NCBI GenBank assembly: GCA_900771975.1
Contig: CAAGPV010000038.1
Coordinates: 1-64,000, forward strand
From: an uncultured Prevotella sp.
GTDB taxonomy: Bacteria; Bacteroidota; Bacteroidia; Bacteroidales; Bacteroidaceae
Direction: 5' to 3'
DNA length: 64,000 nucleotides
The first letter of the stretch is position 1, and each line of letters opens with the position of its first letter. This document shows positions 52,727 through 61,996 of this stretch, in pieces. The notes beneath the pieces are model-generated. The model saw only the letters and a list, made by a program, of their open reading frames with translations, did no database searches and was not told the origin of the DNA. Made by a program: the position numbers and the translations under genes.

Positions 52727-52829
52727 ATAGCGTATACGTTTTCTTAGTTGCAAAGATAATACATTTTTGTCAATAGCTTATTTTTCTATTGTCATTTATT
52801 GCCTATTTAACATGATTTAAACAAAACGT

Positions 52830-53540
52830 TTACAAATAGTCATCAACCACGTTATTAATGAAATTCATCATAGGATAAGCTATGGATGCATAATTTTCCA
52901 CTTTCTGTATCCAATCGTCATGAGCGAAAAAGTCGTCATCCACTTTTATCCAACAGCAATAATCCTTCATTTGTAAATAGGATAAAAACTCATAATCTCG
53001 TGGAAATCCTTTTGGTGCTGATTTGAGTTTATTCAGTCCAAAACCCTTATCTGAAATTGTTTCATCGGTCCATATTCCTTCGTTAGGGTAGCCAAAGGTT
53101 TTAATAAACCTTCCCGATTCAACAGTTTTTCGCCATGCTTCGATATTGCCCATTATCTCGTTACGACAACTTGTTAGGATATTTGTGGGTAGCCAATAAC
53201 AACCAAAACCCAAAATGCAATGATTTGGTTGGATATGAACATAATAGCCTCCCCTCAAACTTTTCTTTCCGCCCTTACAGATGTATGCTCCAAAATGACG
53301 TTTATAGGGTGATTTGTCAGAAGAGAACCTTATATCTCGATAAAAGCGATAAGTGCAATCTTTTACACTCAGTTGATTTAAAGACTTGTCTATGACTGAA
53401 AGGTTTGGTATTAATTGGCTGATTGAGTTTTCAAATTCTATTTTCGCTTTTGCATAATCACTTTTATGCGATTGAAACCATTCTCTATTGTTATTCAAAG
53501 CAATACCTTTTAAAAAAGTGAGAATAAGATTTATGTTCAT
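52830..53540 (-). CDS. DUF2461 family protein
   Basis: A 236-residue cytosolic protein. DUF2461 marks include LKGIALNNNREWFQSHK, DCTYRFYRDIRFSSDKSPYK and RHFGAYICKGGKKSLRGGYY. The family is widespread but functionally uncharacterised. It stands between the T9SS-like gene and nth; the ATG at 53540 opens the conserved block. Confidence 0.9.
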   Translation of the reverse strand: MNINLILTFLKGIALNNNREWFQSHKSDYAKAKIEFENSISQLIPNLSVIDKSLNQLSVKDCTYRFYRDIRFSSDKSPYKRHFGAYICKGGKKSLRGGYYVHIQPNHCILGFGCYWLPTNILTSCRNEIMGNIEAWRKTVESGRFIKTFGYPNEGIWTDETISDKGFGLNKLKSAPKGFPRDYEFLSYLQMKDYCCWIKVDDDFFAHDDWIQKVENYASIAYPMMNFINNVVDDYL

Positions 53541-53579
53541 TTTAGGACTTTAATAAAAAGAAAAAACATGGTGATTTGT

Positions 53580-54227
53580 TTACAATCTGCTATTGTCAAG
53601 CAACTTGGGGCAGATATTATCGAATGGGCAGGAAACACATTTTGGCTTTTGGCTTGTGCAAATGTATCTACCGTGAAGAAGCAACCAGTGGTGAGCATGA
53701 GCCACATCATCAGAGGGAATGGACTTTAGAAGACAATTTTCAACCTTTTGAGGAGTGTTTGCAGAAGATGGGACCAGTCCCAATCGATGGCTTACGCGAT
53801 ACACATGTGTGTCTACCGGCATGGCTGGTTGTCCATACCAAACAGCAAGCAAGACATTTGCTGTTTTGCGCCCTACCCCTGGCAAGCGAGTGAGTTCTTC
53901 AAGGGTATTTGGTATTTCGTCGTGAAATTCATAATGAATCATGTTAGCCATAGCAAGTAGATGTTTTGCTTTGGCATTGGGATAGCTCACACTTTTTATA
54001 TAAAACAAGATATCTTCCTCTTCTGCCGCTGCCATTTCCTTAGCTGAAGGATAGGTTTGAAATAAAGCAGGAGTTATCTGGTTGACACGTTTGTCAGTAC
54101 ACTGAGCGCTAAGAAGAGTGGCGCAGAGTAATTGAAAAGGCGATGAAAACTGTAATTCTGTAGTTGATTCGCCTACATGCAAACGAAAATAGTCTAATAT
54201 ATAACGATATCTTTCTGATCGATTCAT
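53580..54227 (-). CDS. nth: Endonuclease III
   Basis: A 215-residue DNA glycosylase/AP lyase that removes oxidised pyrimidines. The helix-hairpin-helix LPGVGRKTANVLLAV holds the catalytic Lys, VDTHVYRV the catalytic Asp, and CX6CX2CX5C (CTSQKPKCVSCPFDNIC) the [4Fe-4S] cluster. A longer frame starts at 54257, but the -7 element of a consensus promoter overlaps it, so the ATG at 54227 is chosen. The FMN-binding gene is divergent. Confidence 0.95.
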   Translation of the reverse strand: MNRSERYRYILDYFRLHVGESTTELQFSSPFQLLCATLLSAQCTDKRVNQITPALFQTYPSAKEMAAAEEEDILFYIKSVSYPNAKAKHLLAMANMIHYEFHDEIPNTLEELTRLPGVGRKTANVLLAVWYGQPAMPVDTHVYRVSHRLGLVPSSANTPQKVENCLLKSIPSDDVAHAHHWLLLHGRYICTSQKPKCVSCPFDNICPKLLDNSRL

Positions 54228-54254
54228 TGATTTTGCAATAATGGAAATCATTAG

Positions 54255-54286
54255 CAAAGATAGTGTTATTTCTTAAATTACGCAAA
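54255..54286 (-). promoter_or_regulatory. Promoter of nth
   Basis: TTTG (54283-54286), 20 bases, TATCTTTG (54255-54262) on the minus strand match the consensus exactly and fix the start codon at 54227. Confidence 0.75.
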
Positions 54287-54365
54287 TAAATTTCTCTGTG
54301 ACGGTTTTTCCGAAAGCGGCTTAATGTGTAAAAACCAACTAAAAAAATAAATAACTCATCATTTA

Positions 54366-54397
54366 TTTGTCCACTTCACCCAAAATAAATACTTTTG
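54366..54397 (+). promoter_or_regulatory. Promoter of the FMN-binding redox gene
   Basis: TTTG (54366-54369), 20 bases, TACTTTTG (54390-54397), 43 bases before the ATG. Confidence 0.75.
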
Positions 54398-54439
54398 TAA
54401 CAGAAAAAAAATAGAAATCAATAAAGACCTAAGTAATAG

Positions 54440-55531
54440 ATGCATTTTAAAGTGTTTAATGTAAAGCAGATATTATGCTTTACAGTATGTTTATTTATGA
54501 TGGTATCGATATCTGTTCGGCGGGATGGTAAATTGTTGGGGAAACCTTTATATTCGGATTCTATTGAAAACAAAGTTCTACCAAATTCCAATAGCATCAA
54601 GACGCTTCCGGATGGTACAATAGTTGTTAATACCACCATTATTGGCAAAGACATCAATGGCTTTGGAGGAAATGTACCTTTGGAGATTTATATCAAAGCC
54701 GATAAAATTATAAAGATAATCCCCTTGAAGAACTCTGAAACACCAGAATTCTTTGCTTTGGCATCCCAATTGTTTCGTAGATGGATTAATAAAAGCGTTG
54801 AAGATGCCTTAGCAGAAAAAGATGTTGATGCTATATCTGGTGCAACATATTCTTCAAAGGCAATTATTGCGAATCTCCATCGGGGCTTAGAAGAAGTTCT
54901 AAAAACCCACCCTACAGATATAAAAGAGGATAATGCTGTTTTTGATTTTAAATATATTATTGGATTAATTGTCATTTTGTCAGCAGCTTTTGTCCCGTTG
55001 TTCATTCATAATAAGAGGCTCCATATGCTGCAACAAATATTAAACGTTACAATTTTAGGCTTCTGGTGTGGAACTTTTGTTTCTTATTCCAGTATGGTGA
55101 ATTATCTGTCTAATGGTATGAACATACTGAAATTATTATTACCTTGCCTACTCCTGATCATTGCATTTTTATATCCTCTGTTTGGGAAAAAATCTTATTA
55201 TTGCACAAATGTGTGTCCTTTTGGCTCATTACAGGAACTTGTCGGCAAATCTGTTAGATACAAGATAAAACTATCTAAAAATGTTGTAAAGTCGCTAACC
55301 TTATTTAGACGTGTCTTATGGGCGGTATTGATGCTTTCTGTATGGACAGGTATTTGGTCTGATTGGATGGGATATGAACTTTTTACAGCATTTCTTTTTG
55401 GAAGTGCTTCTTGGTTTGTCATAGCACTTGCAATACTGTTTGTTCTATTGTCGACAATTGTTACACGCCCATATTGTAGATTTGTATGTCCTACCGGCAC
55501 CCTTCTGAAAATCAGTCAGGGCCAATTATAG
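54440..55531 (+). CDS. Flavinylated NosR/NapH-like membrane redox protein
   Basis: A 363-residue protein joining an FMN-binding domain to a membrane electron-transfer core. After an N-terminal anchor (about 10-25) the FMN domain ends in DAISGATYSS; Thr136 in SGAT is the expected ApbE-type flavinylation site. Five or six membrane helices follow, with two cytosolic CX3CP clusters, CTNVCPFGS (about 255-263) and CRFVCPTGT (about 351-359). NosR and NapH share parts of this plan; here only single CX3CP pairs are seen, so Fe-S content is uncertain. No ApbE or terminal reductase lies nearby. Confidence 0.8.
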   Translation: MHFKVFNVKQILCFTVCLFMMVSISVRRDGKLLGKPLYSDSIENKVLPNSNSIKTLPDGTIVVNTTIIGKDINGFGGNVPLEIYIKADKIIKIIPLKNSETPEFFALASQLFRRWINKSVEDALAEKDVDAISGATYSSKAIIANLHRGLEEVLKTHPTDIKEDNAVFDFKYIIGLIVILSAAFVPLFIHNKRLHMLQQILNVTILGFWCGTFVSYSSMVNYLSNGMNILKLLLPCLLLIIAFLYPLFGKKSYYCTNVCPFGSLQELVGKSVRYKIKLSKNVVKSLTLFRRVLWAVLMLSVWTGIWSDWMGYELFTAFLFGSASWFVIALAILFVLLSTIVTRPYCRFVCPTGTLLKISQGQL

Positions 55532-55553
55532 TAGGACTTCAATAATGATAGCT

Positions 55554-55979
55554 TCACTTCCTGCGAGTGCTTGTACCTGTTGTATGACCATACCGGTCCT
55601 TATAGGTAGTTGTTGTGGATGACCCGTGTATTCTTGTACTACTTGAACCGGTAGTGTGGCCATAACGGTCTTTATAGGTAGTAACTGTTTCCGAGCCGCG
55701 AGTTTTGGTCTGACTACTTCCTGTAGTATGCCCATAATTATCTTTATATGTAGTTGATAAGTCGCCATTAGAATTGACACGAGTGGTGCTCTTTCCTACA
55801 TTATGTCCATATCGGTCTTTGTAGATTGTTGTTTGATTTCCTCTACTATCTGTAGTTGTAATGGACGTTCCTGTTATATGCCCATAACGATCACGCTGAA
55901 CTTCTGTTGTTCTCGTGGATTGAGCATTGGCTGACATCGTTAAGAACAATACAATACCGAACAAATATCTCCTTTTCAT
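55554..55979 (-). CDS. Secreted tandem-repeat protein (YKDRYGHTTG repeats)
   Basis: A 141-residue exported protein from the ATG at 55979 (signal MKRRYLFGIVLFLTMSANAQ). The mature chain is about five copies of a 24-29 residue unit built on TTYKDRYGHTTGSS with variable Ser/Thr-rich linkers; the last three copies are the most alike. No known domain was recognised. A hairpin terminator for the glycogen run lies immediately upstream, so a separate promoter must exist but was not identified. Confidence 0.7.
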   Translation of the reverse strand: MKRRYLFGIVLFLTMSANAQSTRTTEVQRDRYGHITGTSITTTDSRGNQTTIYKDRYGHNVGKSTTRVNSNGDLSTTYKDNYGHTTGSSQTKTRGSETVTTYKDRYGHTTGSSSTRIHGSSTTTTYKDRYGHTTGTSTRRK

Positions 55980-56006
55980 ACGCAACCTTTTATTTATTTT
56001 ATCCAT

Positions 56007-56049
56007 AAAAAGCCAAGCAAAAATAGTTTTAATTGATGCTTGGCTTTTT
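56007..56049 (-). terminator. Intrinsic terminator of the glycogen cluster
   Basis: Perfect 13-base arms 56007-56019 and 56037-56049 around a 17-base loop; on the minus strand the stem ends in a T-run. It closes the debranching enzyme, GT4, GH57 run. Confidence 0.75.
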
Positions 56050-56073
56050 CTTTATTTTATAAAATTGGTCGTT

Positions 56074-57510
56074 TTATTTTTTCAATTCATTTTTTTCTGT
56101 TGTAGAAGCTTTTTTGTTCTTCACTCGCTTGGTAGCTGTAGAAGCTTTTGTGGACGTTTTTTTTCGTTCTACTTTAGGCTTTGCTATTTCACTTCTAAGT
56201 TTGGCTTCTTCTGCTTCAAGTTTATTGATTTTAGCTTGCAACCGTTCTATTTCTTTTTCTTTCATAGTGATTTCATCACCTTGATTTTTGATTGTAGTCA
56301 ATAACGAGTTGAGCTCATCATTATCAATTTCTTCTGGATACAAGCTATTTACACGATTGATAAAATCGCCCAATATATTCATATAATTGGTGAATGCATC
56401 AAACGGACTACTATAAATACCCCTGTCTAAGCCTACATTACTTGGTTTTGTTGTCATAAACCGGAAGTTATTAGAAGCTTGAAGGTAATCCCAATCTTGA
56501 TTTATTCGCGGATCATTGGCAATACGAACACGATCAGCAACACTATAAAGCTTGTTAAATGCTTCACGCTGCATCTGATTGCCTAACCACGAACTTACAT
56601 CACGCTCCTCGTCTACCCAACTTAAAGTGTCAGGAACATCAAGTTGCCCCACGCTTTTCATCTTTTTACAAATTTCTGTAGGCGTAGAGAATGTAATGCC
56701 TCTTTGTTTTGCGCAAGCAGGTAAGGCTTTTAAGAAGTCTAAAATATTGCTTGATAATGGCTGAGCTATTCCCAATGCAGACAATTCCATAAAAATATTG
56801 ATAATTTGCTCTTCTTCTGGAAGACGTGCAATCTCATCTACATAGTTGTCTGCAAATAATGGATATCCTTCCCAATCGCTATTGTTAAACCTTAAAGAAA
56901 TATCATCTGAAAGTCTAATATCTCTTAATAATAACTTAAGATTTGGAGCGAGAGCACTATTATAGACATAATGGGGGGACTTCCAACCAAGAACGTGTTT
57001 AGCACCTTCTGTCAACATTCCTTTAAAACCCATTTGGCCTGCTTGGAGTCCAATGTCATCACTATATATTAATGAGGAATTTCTAAGCACTTGAGGCTTT
57101 TGTCCGAAGTATTCTTCTATTTTCTTTGCTTGTCGCTTTACTTCTGCAACAAAACTTTCCTCATTTGCAAGTGAAGACAAACCATGGCTATAAGGTTCTG
57201 CTAAAAATTCCACACAACCTGTTTGTGCAAGTTCTTGGAGCTTTTCAATTACCTGTGGAGCATGTACTTCCAGCTGTTCTATACCAACACCAGAAAGTGA
57301 AAAAGCAACTTTAAAGTATTTTCCATTTTCTTCTATCATTTGTTGTATAGTGTTAAGGGCTGGCATATATGATTGTTCGGCAATATGGGCTATGCTCCTT
57401 TCGTTCTCATAATCATCATAATAATAATGGTCTATACCTATGTCAAAGAAGCGATAACGCTTCAAATGTATTATTTGATGTATCTCAAAATATAAACAAA
57501 TTGTTTTCAT
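56074..57510 (-). CDS. GH57-family alpha-glucan hydrolase with basic tail
   Basis: A 478-residue cytosolic protein of glycoside hydrolase family 57. The opening CLYFEIHQIIHLKRYRFF corresponds to the HQP block, FSLSGVGIEQLE and CVEFLAEPYSHGLSS to later conserved blocks, and WFLSD-like ends are replaced by a helical region. Residues 400-478 are a coiled coil followed by a Lys/Thr/Ala-rich tail (KKTSTKAS ... KNKKAST). GH57 enzymes include alpha-amylase and branching activities; with debranching enzyme and GT4 it forms a glycogen or alpha-glucan cluster. Confidence 0.85.
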   Translation of the reverse strand: MKTICLYFEIHQIIHLKRYRFFDIGIDHYYYDDYENERSIAHIAEQSYMPALNTIQQMIEENGKYFKVAFSLSGVGIEQLEVHAPQVIEKLQELAQTGCVEFLAEPYSHGLSSLANEESFVAEVKRQAKKIEEYFGQKPQVLRNSSLIYSDDIGLQAGQMGFKGMLTEGAKHVLGWKSPHYVYNSALAPNLKLLLRDIRLSDDISLRFNNSDWEGYPLFADNYVDEIARLPEEEQIINIFMELSALGIAQPLSSNILDFLKALPACAKQRGITFSTPTEICKKMKSVGQLDVPDTLSWVDEERDVSSWLGNQMQREAFNKLYSVADRVRIANDPRINQDWDYLQASNNFRFMTTKPSNVGLDRGIYSSPFDAFTNYMNILGDFINRVNSLYPEEIDNDELNSLLTTIKNQGDEITMKEKEIERLQAKINKLEAEEAKLRSEIAKPKVERKKTSTKASTATKRVKNKKASTTEKNELKK

Positions 57511-57593
57511 ATCTTGTTTCTAAGTTTTATAAATGGTCTTTAATAAACGCTATTTGCAGTTATATTGAAATTTAGAAGTTATAGATAGAATTA

Positions 57594-58862
57594 TTATTTC
57601 CATCCTAGTGTTCTCATATAAAGTTCACGAATCCATGCCCCAACTTTCTCCCAAGTGATTTGGTCAACCTCTTTCTTACCTTCAGTTTGGAGGTAGTGGA
57701 AAAGACTTTCGTTATGACATATACTGTAAATGGCATCTGCTAATGCATGAATATCCCAATAGTCAACTTTGATGCAATTGGTTAAAATTTCTGCGCAACC
57801 GCTTTGTTTGGATATAATAGACGGAGTTCCACATTGCATGGCCTCTAATGGAGAGATGCCAAATGGCTCAGAAACCGAAGGCATAACATATACGTCAGAG
57901 TCTTTCAAACACTCATAAACTTGTTTCCCACGCATAAATCCAGGGAAATGGAAACGATCTGCAATGCCTCTTTCAGCTGCCAAATATATCATTTGGTCCA
58001 TCATGTCACCAGAACCAGCCATACAGAAACGTACATTTCGTGTACGGTGAAGAACCATATTGGCTGCTTCAACAAAATATTCCGGCCCCTTTTGCATTGT
58101 AATTCGACCTAAGAAAGTAACTATTTTCTCCTTACCTGTATGGTCAGGTCGTGGGATTGAAGCCAATTCTTCTTTTAGTGGATAAACGGCATTATGCACA
58201 GTGAATACCTTTCGAGGGTCTTGATGGTATTGATTGATTACAGTTTGTCGTGTCAACTCAGACACACACATAATGCAATCAGCGTTGTCCATACCATCTT
58301 TCTCGATAGAATAAACAGTAGGATTTACTTTTCCACGCGACCTGTCAAAATCGGTTGCATGCACATGAATACATAAAGGCTTCCCACTAACTTTCTTTGC
58401 ATGAATGCCTGCAGGGAAAGTGAGCCAGTCGTGTGCATGAATGATATCATAATCAAGTGTTCGAGCCACCACACCAGCAATGACAGAATAGTTGTTTATT
58501 TCATCGTGAAGGTTGCTAGGATAGCCTCCGGCAAATTCCATGGCGCCCAAATCGTTGACATTCATATAGTTAAAGTCGGCATAAATATGATCACGCAACT
58601 TGAAATACAAGTCTGGAGACATAATGTTTCCACACCGGTTGTTCACATAATCATAATTTACATCTCTCCAGGCTATAGGAACACAGTTCATAGCTACAAT
58701 GTTTGCAAACGTGCGATCCTCATCGCCAAAGGGCCGAGGAAGACAGAGCGTTATATCTACATCTCCTTGTGCGTGAAGTCCTTCAGATATTCCAAAGTTG
58801 GCTGTAGCAAGTCCTCCATAAACATGAGGAGGGTATTCCCAACCAAACATTAATACTTTCAT
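57594..58862 (-). CDS. GT4-family glycosyltransferase (glycogen synthase-like)
   Basis: A 422-residue GT-B enzyme. GWEYPPHVYGGLA opens the N-domain, HAHDWLTFPAGIH is the acceptor-side block, and the C-domain carries FLGRITMQKGPEYF and the EX7E motif in SVSEPFGISPLEAMQCG. The family transfers glucosyl units from nucleotide sugars; a glycogen-synthase role is suggested by its neighbours. Its ATG overlaps the debranching enzyme stop by four bases. Confidence 0.9.
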   Translation of the reverse strand: MKVLMFGWEYPPHVYGGLATANFGISEGLHAQGDVDITLCLPRPFGDEDRTFANIVAMNCVPIAWRDVNYDYVNNRCGNIMSPDLYFKLRDHIYADFNYMNVNDLGAMEFAGGYPSNLHDEINNYSVIAGVVARTLDYDIIHAHDWLTFPAGIHAKKVSGKPLCIHVHATDFDRSRGKVNPTVYSIEKDGMDNADCIMCVSELTRQTVINQYHQDPRKVFTVHNAVYPLKEELASIPRPDHTGKEKIVTFLGRITMQKGPEYFVEAANMVLHRTRNVRFCMAGSGDMMDQMIYLAAERGIADRFHFPGFMRGKQVYECLKDSDVYVMPSVSEPFGISPLEAMQCGTPSIISKQSGCAEILTNCIKVDYWDIHALADAIYSICHNESLFHYLQTEGKKEVDQITWEKVGAWIRELYMRTLGWK

Positions 58863-60832
58863 TTTGTTTCCTCCTTTCTTTCATTACTGTAATCGTATTT
58901 TTCCAAGAGGTCTAACGTGCGCAATATTTCTGCGACATTCATTGCAAAAGAGATTGCTCCCCTACCACTAAATGGAGGATTACCATCGAATAACTCCGGA
59001 AGTGTTCCTAAGCAATGTTGAAACATTTCGTCTTCATATCCCACCAACTGTCGTTCAACAAAACTGATGCGTGTACGTTTATAGATTTTTAGGCAAGCTT
59101 CCATATAGAATCCTGCAAGCCATGGCCAAGCTGTACCCTGGTGATATGCATAGTCTCGTTGTGTTTGAGGACCTACATACATTGGATTGTATCCTCCACT
59201 TTTTGGTGAAAGTGAGCGTAAACCCTTTGGGGTGAGTAGTTCGCGCGTACAAACATCCAATACGCTCTTGCGTTGTGATGGCTCAAGGGGTGAATAATCG
59301 AACGAAACCGCGAAAATCATATTGGGCCGAACACTCCAATCTATCATTTTGCCATCTACATAGTCGTAAAGATAACCGTATTCGTTAAGGAATGTTTCTA
59401 CAAAAGATATTTTAACTTTTTCTGCTAAACTTTGGTATTTCGATAGTAAAGCTGAATTTTGAATCTTCTCTTTTTCAAGACTTACGGCAAAACATAAGGC
59501 ATTGTACCATAGAGCGTTAAATTCTACGATGTAACCCGTTCTTGGTACTACAGGACGACCGTTAGCAGTAGAGTTCATCCAAGTAACGGCTTCTTCTCTA
59601 CCATCTGTACGTAATAAGCCATTGTCTTCTAACCACAAGTTGGGATGTCCGCCTCCAATAATATATTCCAATATGTCAATAACAAGTTTTCCGTATTTTT
59701 CACGGCAGGCATCTTTACCTACTGATTTGGCATATTGTTGGATGGCCCAAACACACCACAACGGAACATCTGGTTTATCCATTTCATATATCTGAACCGT
59801 CAGTGGTTTATCATCCATAAACTCTCTCAATCCTTTTTCTGCCGTTTGCATTACAAGCTCAAAATAATCTTGTTCTTCAATGCTTAACGTTAATCCTGGA
59901 AGGGATATAAAGGTATCTCGTGCTCTACATTTAAACCAAGGATAACCCGCCAACAAATACCGTTCATTGTTTTTTGTCCTTTTATGAAACTGGTGTGCCG
60001 CGTTTACCAAACAGTGAAAAAAATTATCGCGAGGACTCCTTGTTTCAACTTCTTTATCAAACAGATGTTTTAGTGTAGACGTTTTTATTTCAGAAGTAGA
60101 AGCAGAAAAAACTATTGATTCTCCTTTGCGAATTGGCATTTCAAAATAGCCAGGAACATACAAGTCTTCATTAGCAGCATATCCTCTTTCCTGCTCTTTC
60201 GGATATTCAATCCCTCTATACCAATCAGGCTGGAATGTAAATTCGTTTTTCTTTGAGAACTGCATGTAAAGATCGGGATAGCCAGCATACATACAGGTTC
60301 TTATTCCATTATCTATAAGATGATACTCCCTGCTTGCTGTGCTATTTTCATGCGTGAATTGGCGAACACTTCTAAAGGCTAAAAATGGACGAAAACGCAG
60401 AGTTGTTTGAGAGTGGGCATCTACTAATGTATAACGGATTAAAATTCGATCTTCGTAATGTTGAAAGACAACTTCTTTCTTTAGAATAACTCCTCCTACC
60501 CTATAGAGTGTTGTCGGTACTTTGTCACAATCGAATTCTCGAATGTATTTATTCCCTTTCGGACTAAAATTGTTTCCTTGATACTTGTGCAAGCCAAGGT
60601 TAAATTCAGCCCCATGTTGTATCACAGTCGGGTCAAGAGAACTCAATAAAACATGGTTTTCATCATCAAGAGTTGGTACGGGAACAACAAGAAGTCCATG
60701 GTACTTTCGTGTATTACAATCGACCACCGTTGAACATGAATAGGCTCCCGAGCGATTTGTTCGCAAGAGTTCTCTTGGCAAAGAGTCTTGCAAGTTTGTC
60801 ATTAGGGCTTTTTCAAATCTAAGATAACTCAT
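58859..60832 (-). CDS. Glycogen debranching enzyme (amylo-alpha-1,6-glucosidase, GH133-type)
   Basis: A 657-residue protein with an N-terminal GDE_N beta-sandwich (residues 1-230; NRSGAYSCSTVVDCNTRKYHGLL) and a C-terminal (alpha/alpha)6 barrel with WFKCRARDTFISLPGLTL, EAVTWMNSTANGRPVVPRTG and DYAYHQGTAWPWLAGFY. It removes branches from glycogen. It is the first gene of the cluster, behind a consensus promoter. Confidence 0.93.
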   Translation of the reverse strand: MSYLRFEKALMTNLQDSLPRELLRTNRSGAYSCSTVVDCNTRKYHGLLVVPVPTLDDENHVLLSSLDPTVIQHGAEFNLGLHKYQGNNFSPKGNKYIREFDCDKVPTTLYRVGGVILKKEVVFQHYEDRILIRYTLVDAHSQTTLRFRPFLAFRSVRQFTHENSTASREYHLIDNGIRTCMYAGYPDLYMQFSKKNEFTFQPDWYRGIEYPKEQERGYAANEDLYVPGYFEMPIRKGESIVFSASTSEIKTSTLKHLFDKEVETRSPRDNFFHCLVNAAHQFHKRTKNNERYLLAGYPWFKCRARDTFISLPGLTLSIEEQDYFELVMQTAEKGLREFMDDKPLTVQIYEMDKPDVPLWCVWAIQQYAKSVGKDACREKYGKLVIDILEYIIGGGHPNLWLEDNGLLRTDGREEAVTWMNSTANGRPVVPRTGYIVEFNALWYNALCFAVSLEKEKIQNSALLSKYQSLAEKVKISFVETFLNEYGYLYDYVDGKMIDWSVRPNMIFAVSFDYSPLEPSQRKSVLDVCTRELLTPKGLRSLSPKSGGYNPMYVGPQTQRDYAYHQGTAWPWLAGFYMEACLKIYKRTRISFVERQLVGYEDEMFQHCLGTLPELFDGNPPFSGRGAISFAMNVAEILRTLDLLEKYDYSNERKEETK

Positions 60833-60927
60833 ATTCTTAAGGTTTACAATAGTTTTCTATCTTACTTTATTCTATTTGACTTATTAGCCAAACGATAAGC
60901 AAAGGCTTGTGTTTTGTCATTGCACTT

Positions 60928-60959
60928 CAAAAGTACAAAAAAAAACGAAGGCCAACAAA
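60928..60959 (-). promoter_or_regulatory. Promoter of the glycogen cluster
   Basis: TTTG (60956-60959), 20 bases, TACTTTTG (60928-60935) on the minus strand, about 95 bases before the debranching enzyme ATG. Confidence 0.7.
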
Positions 60960-61054
60960 CATCTTTAAAGATTTTTCATCAAATAAATGTTTTTTGTTGG
61001 CACTCGTTATTTCTGAAATTGAGTAGGTTTGTCGGTTGTGCTTATTTACACCTG

Positions 61055-61996
61055 TTAACTTGGTATAAGGAAGTTGAGCACCTCTTGTTCAACTGTAATT
61101 TTGAAAGGCTTGTTTGGTGCAACAGCCATAAGTCTCCCGTCTATTCCTATCATTGCATGGTCTATCGACTCAAAAACAATTTCTTTTGTTCTATAAGGAT
61201 GTACACTTCGGTGATTGAGAAATTTTCCACGAATGAAAAGATAAAGTCCTTCAAACAATTGGCTTATTTCGGTATGATAGACGAGCGATGCGTCAAGTAG
61301 TCCGTTATAAGGAACTGCATTGGGGGTTTGGCCATATCCCAAAGCATTACCCACACAAACTGTCATCAATCTGCGTTGAATACTGTCGCTATTGATCTTA
61401 ATTTTCATGGCATAGTCAAGTCTTTGAAAAATTAGCAATAGAAAGGAAAACAAGAAAGAAAGTGTTCTTGATCCAAACACATGTCGGGTTTTCCTGCGCA
61501 AATTCATGATTGCAGCAATAAAACCGACATTAACACAATTCAAGAAATATCGGTGACAATTTTCACCATGCTTGTTTTTATAACGAATACATCCAAGGTC
61601 TATCTTCTTTGTTCTATGTTCCCTGAGCAAGCAGACGTTTTTTTCTATATCACCATCTTCTATTCCCCAGAAGTGAGCAAAGTCGTTCATGATGCCATTA
61701 GGAATAATTCCCAATGTTATTTCGTCTCTGACTTGTTTGTCCACTTGCATTAAACAGTTGGCCGCATCGTTAAGGGCCGAATCTCCTCCTATAATAAGTA
61801 TAGTTTTATAACCATTATTGATTAGCATTTTTACCAAACGTTCTACGCTTCCTTGACTTTCGCTTTGAACTTTGTCAAAAGCTATATTGTTCTTGACAAG
61901 GGCTTTCTCAATGCGTTGCCAGCGCTTTTTGGAATTGTCTAAAAGTCCCCTTTTGGGGCAATAAAGAACTGCCCAACGTGTTGATTCTACAGCCAT
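61055..61996 (-). CDS. Diacylglycerol kinase family lipid kinase
   Basis: A 313-residue YegS/DagK-like lipid kinase. The nucleotide loop is ILIIGGDSALNDAAN, with Ser-Ala in place of the usual Gly-Thr of GGDGT. GIIPNGIMNDFAHFWG follows, and the C-terminal domain has DASLVYHTEI and IGIDGRLM. The family phosphorylates lipids such as diacylglycerol. Its ATG overlaps the miaA stop by ten bases. Confidence 0.9.
   Translation of the reverse strand: MAVESTRWAVLYCPKRGLLDNSKKRWQRIEKALVKNNIAFDKVQSESQGSVERLVKMLINNGYKTILIIGGDSALNDAANCLMQVDKQVRDEITLGIIPNGIMNDFAHFWGIEDGDIEKNVCLLREHRTKKIDLGCIRYKNKHGENCHRYFLNCVNVGFIAAIMNLRRKTRHVFGSRTLSFLFSFLLLIFQRLDYAMKIKINSDSIQRRLMTVCVGNALGYGQTPNAVPYNGLLDASLVYHTEISQLFEGLYLFIRGKFLNHRSVHPYRTKEIVFESIDHAMIGIDGRLMAVAPNKPFKITVEQEVLNFLIPS

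Noticed and set aside
55526..55780. Minus-strand frame overlapping the tandem-repeat gene
   Set aside because: It is the repeat DNA read in another frame; repetitive only because the real gene repeats.
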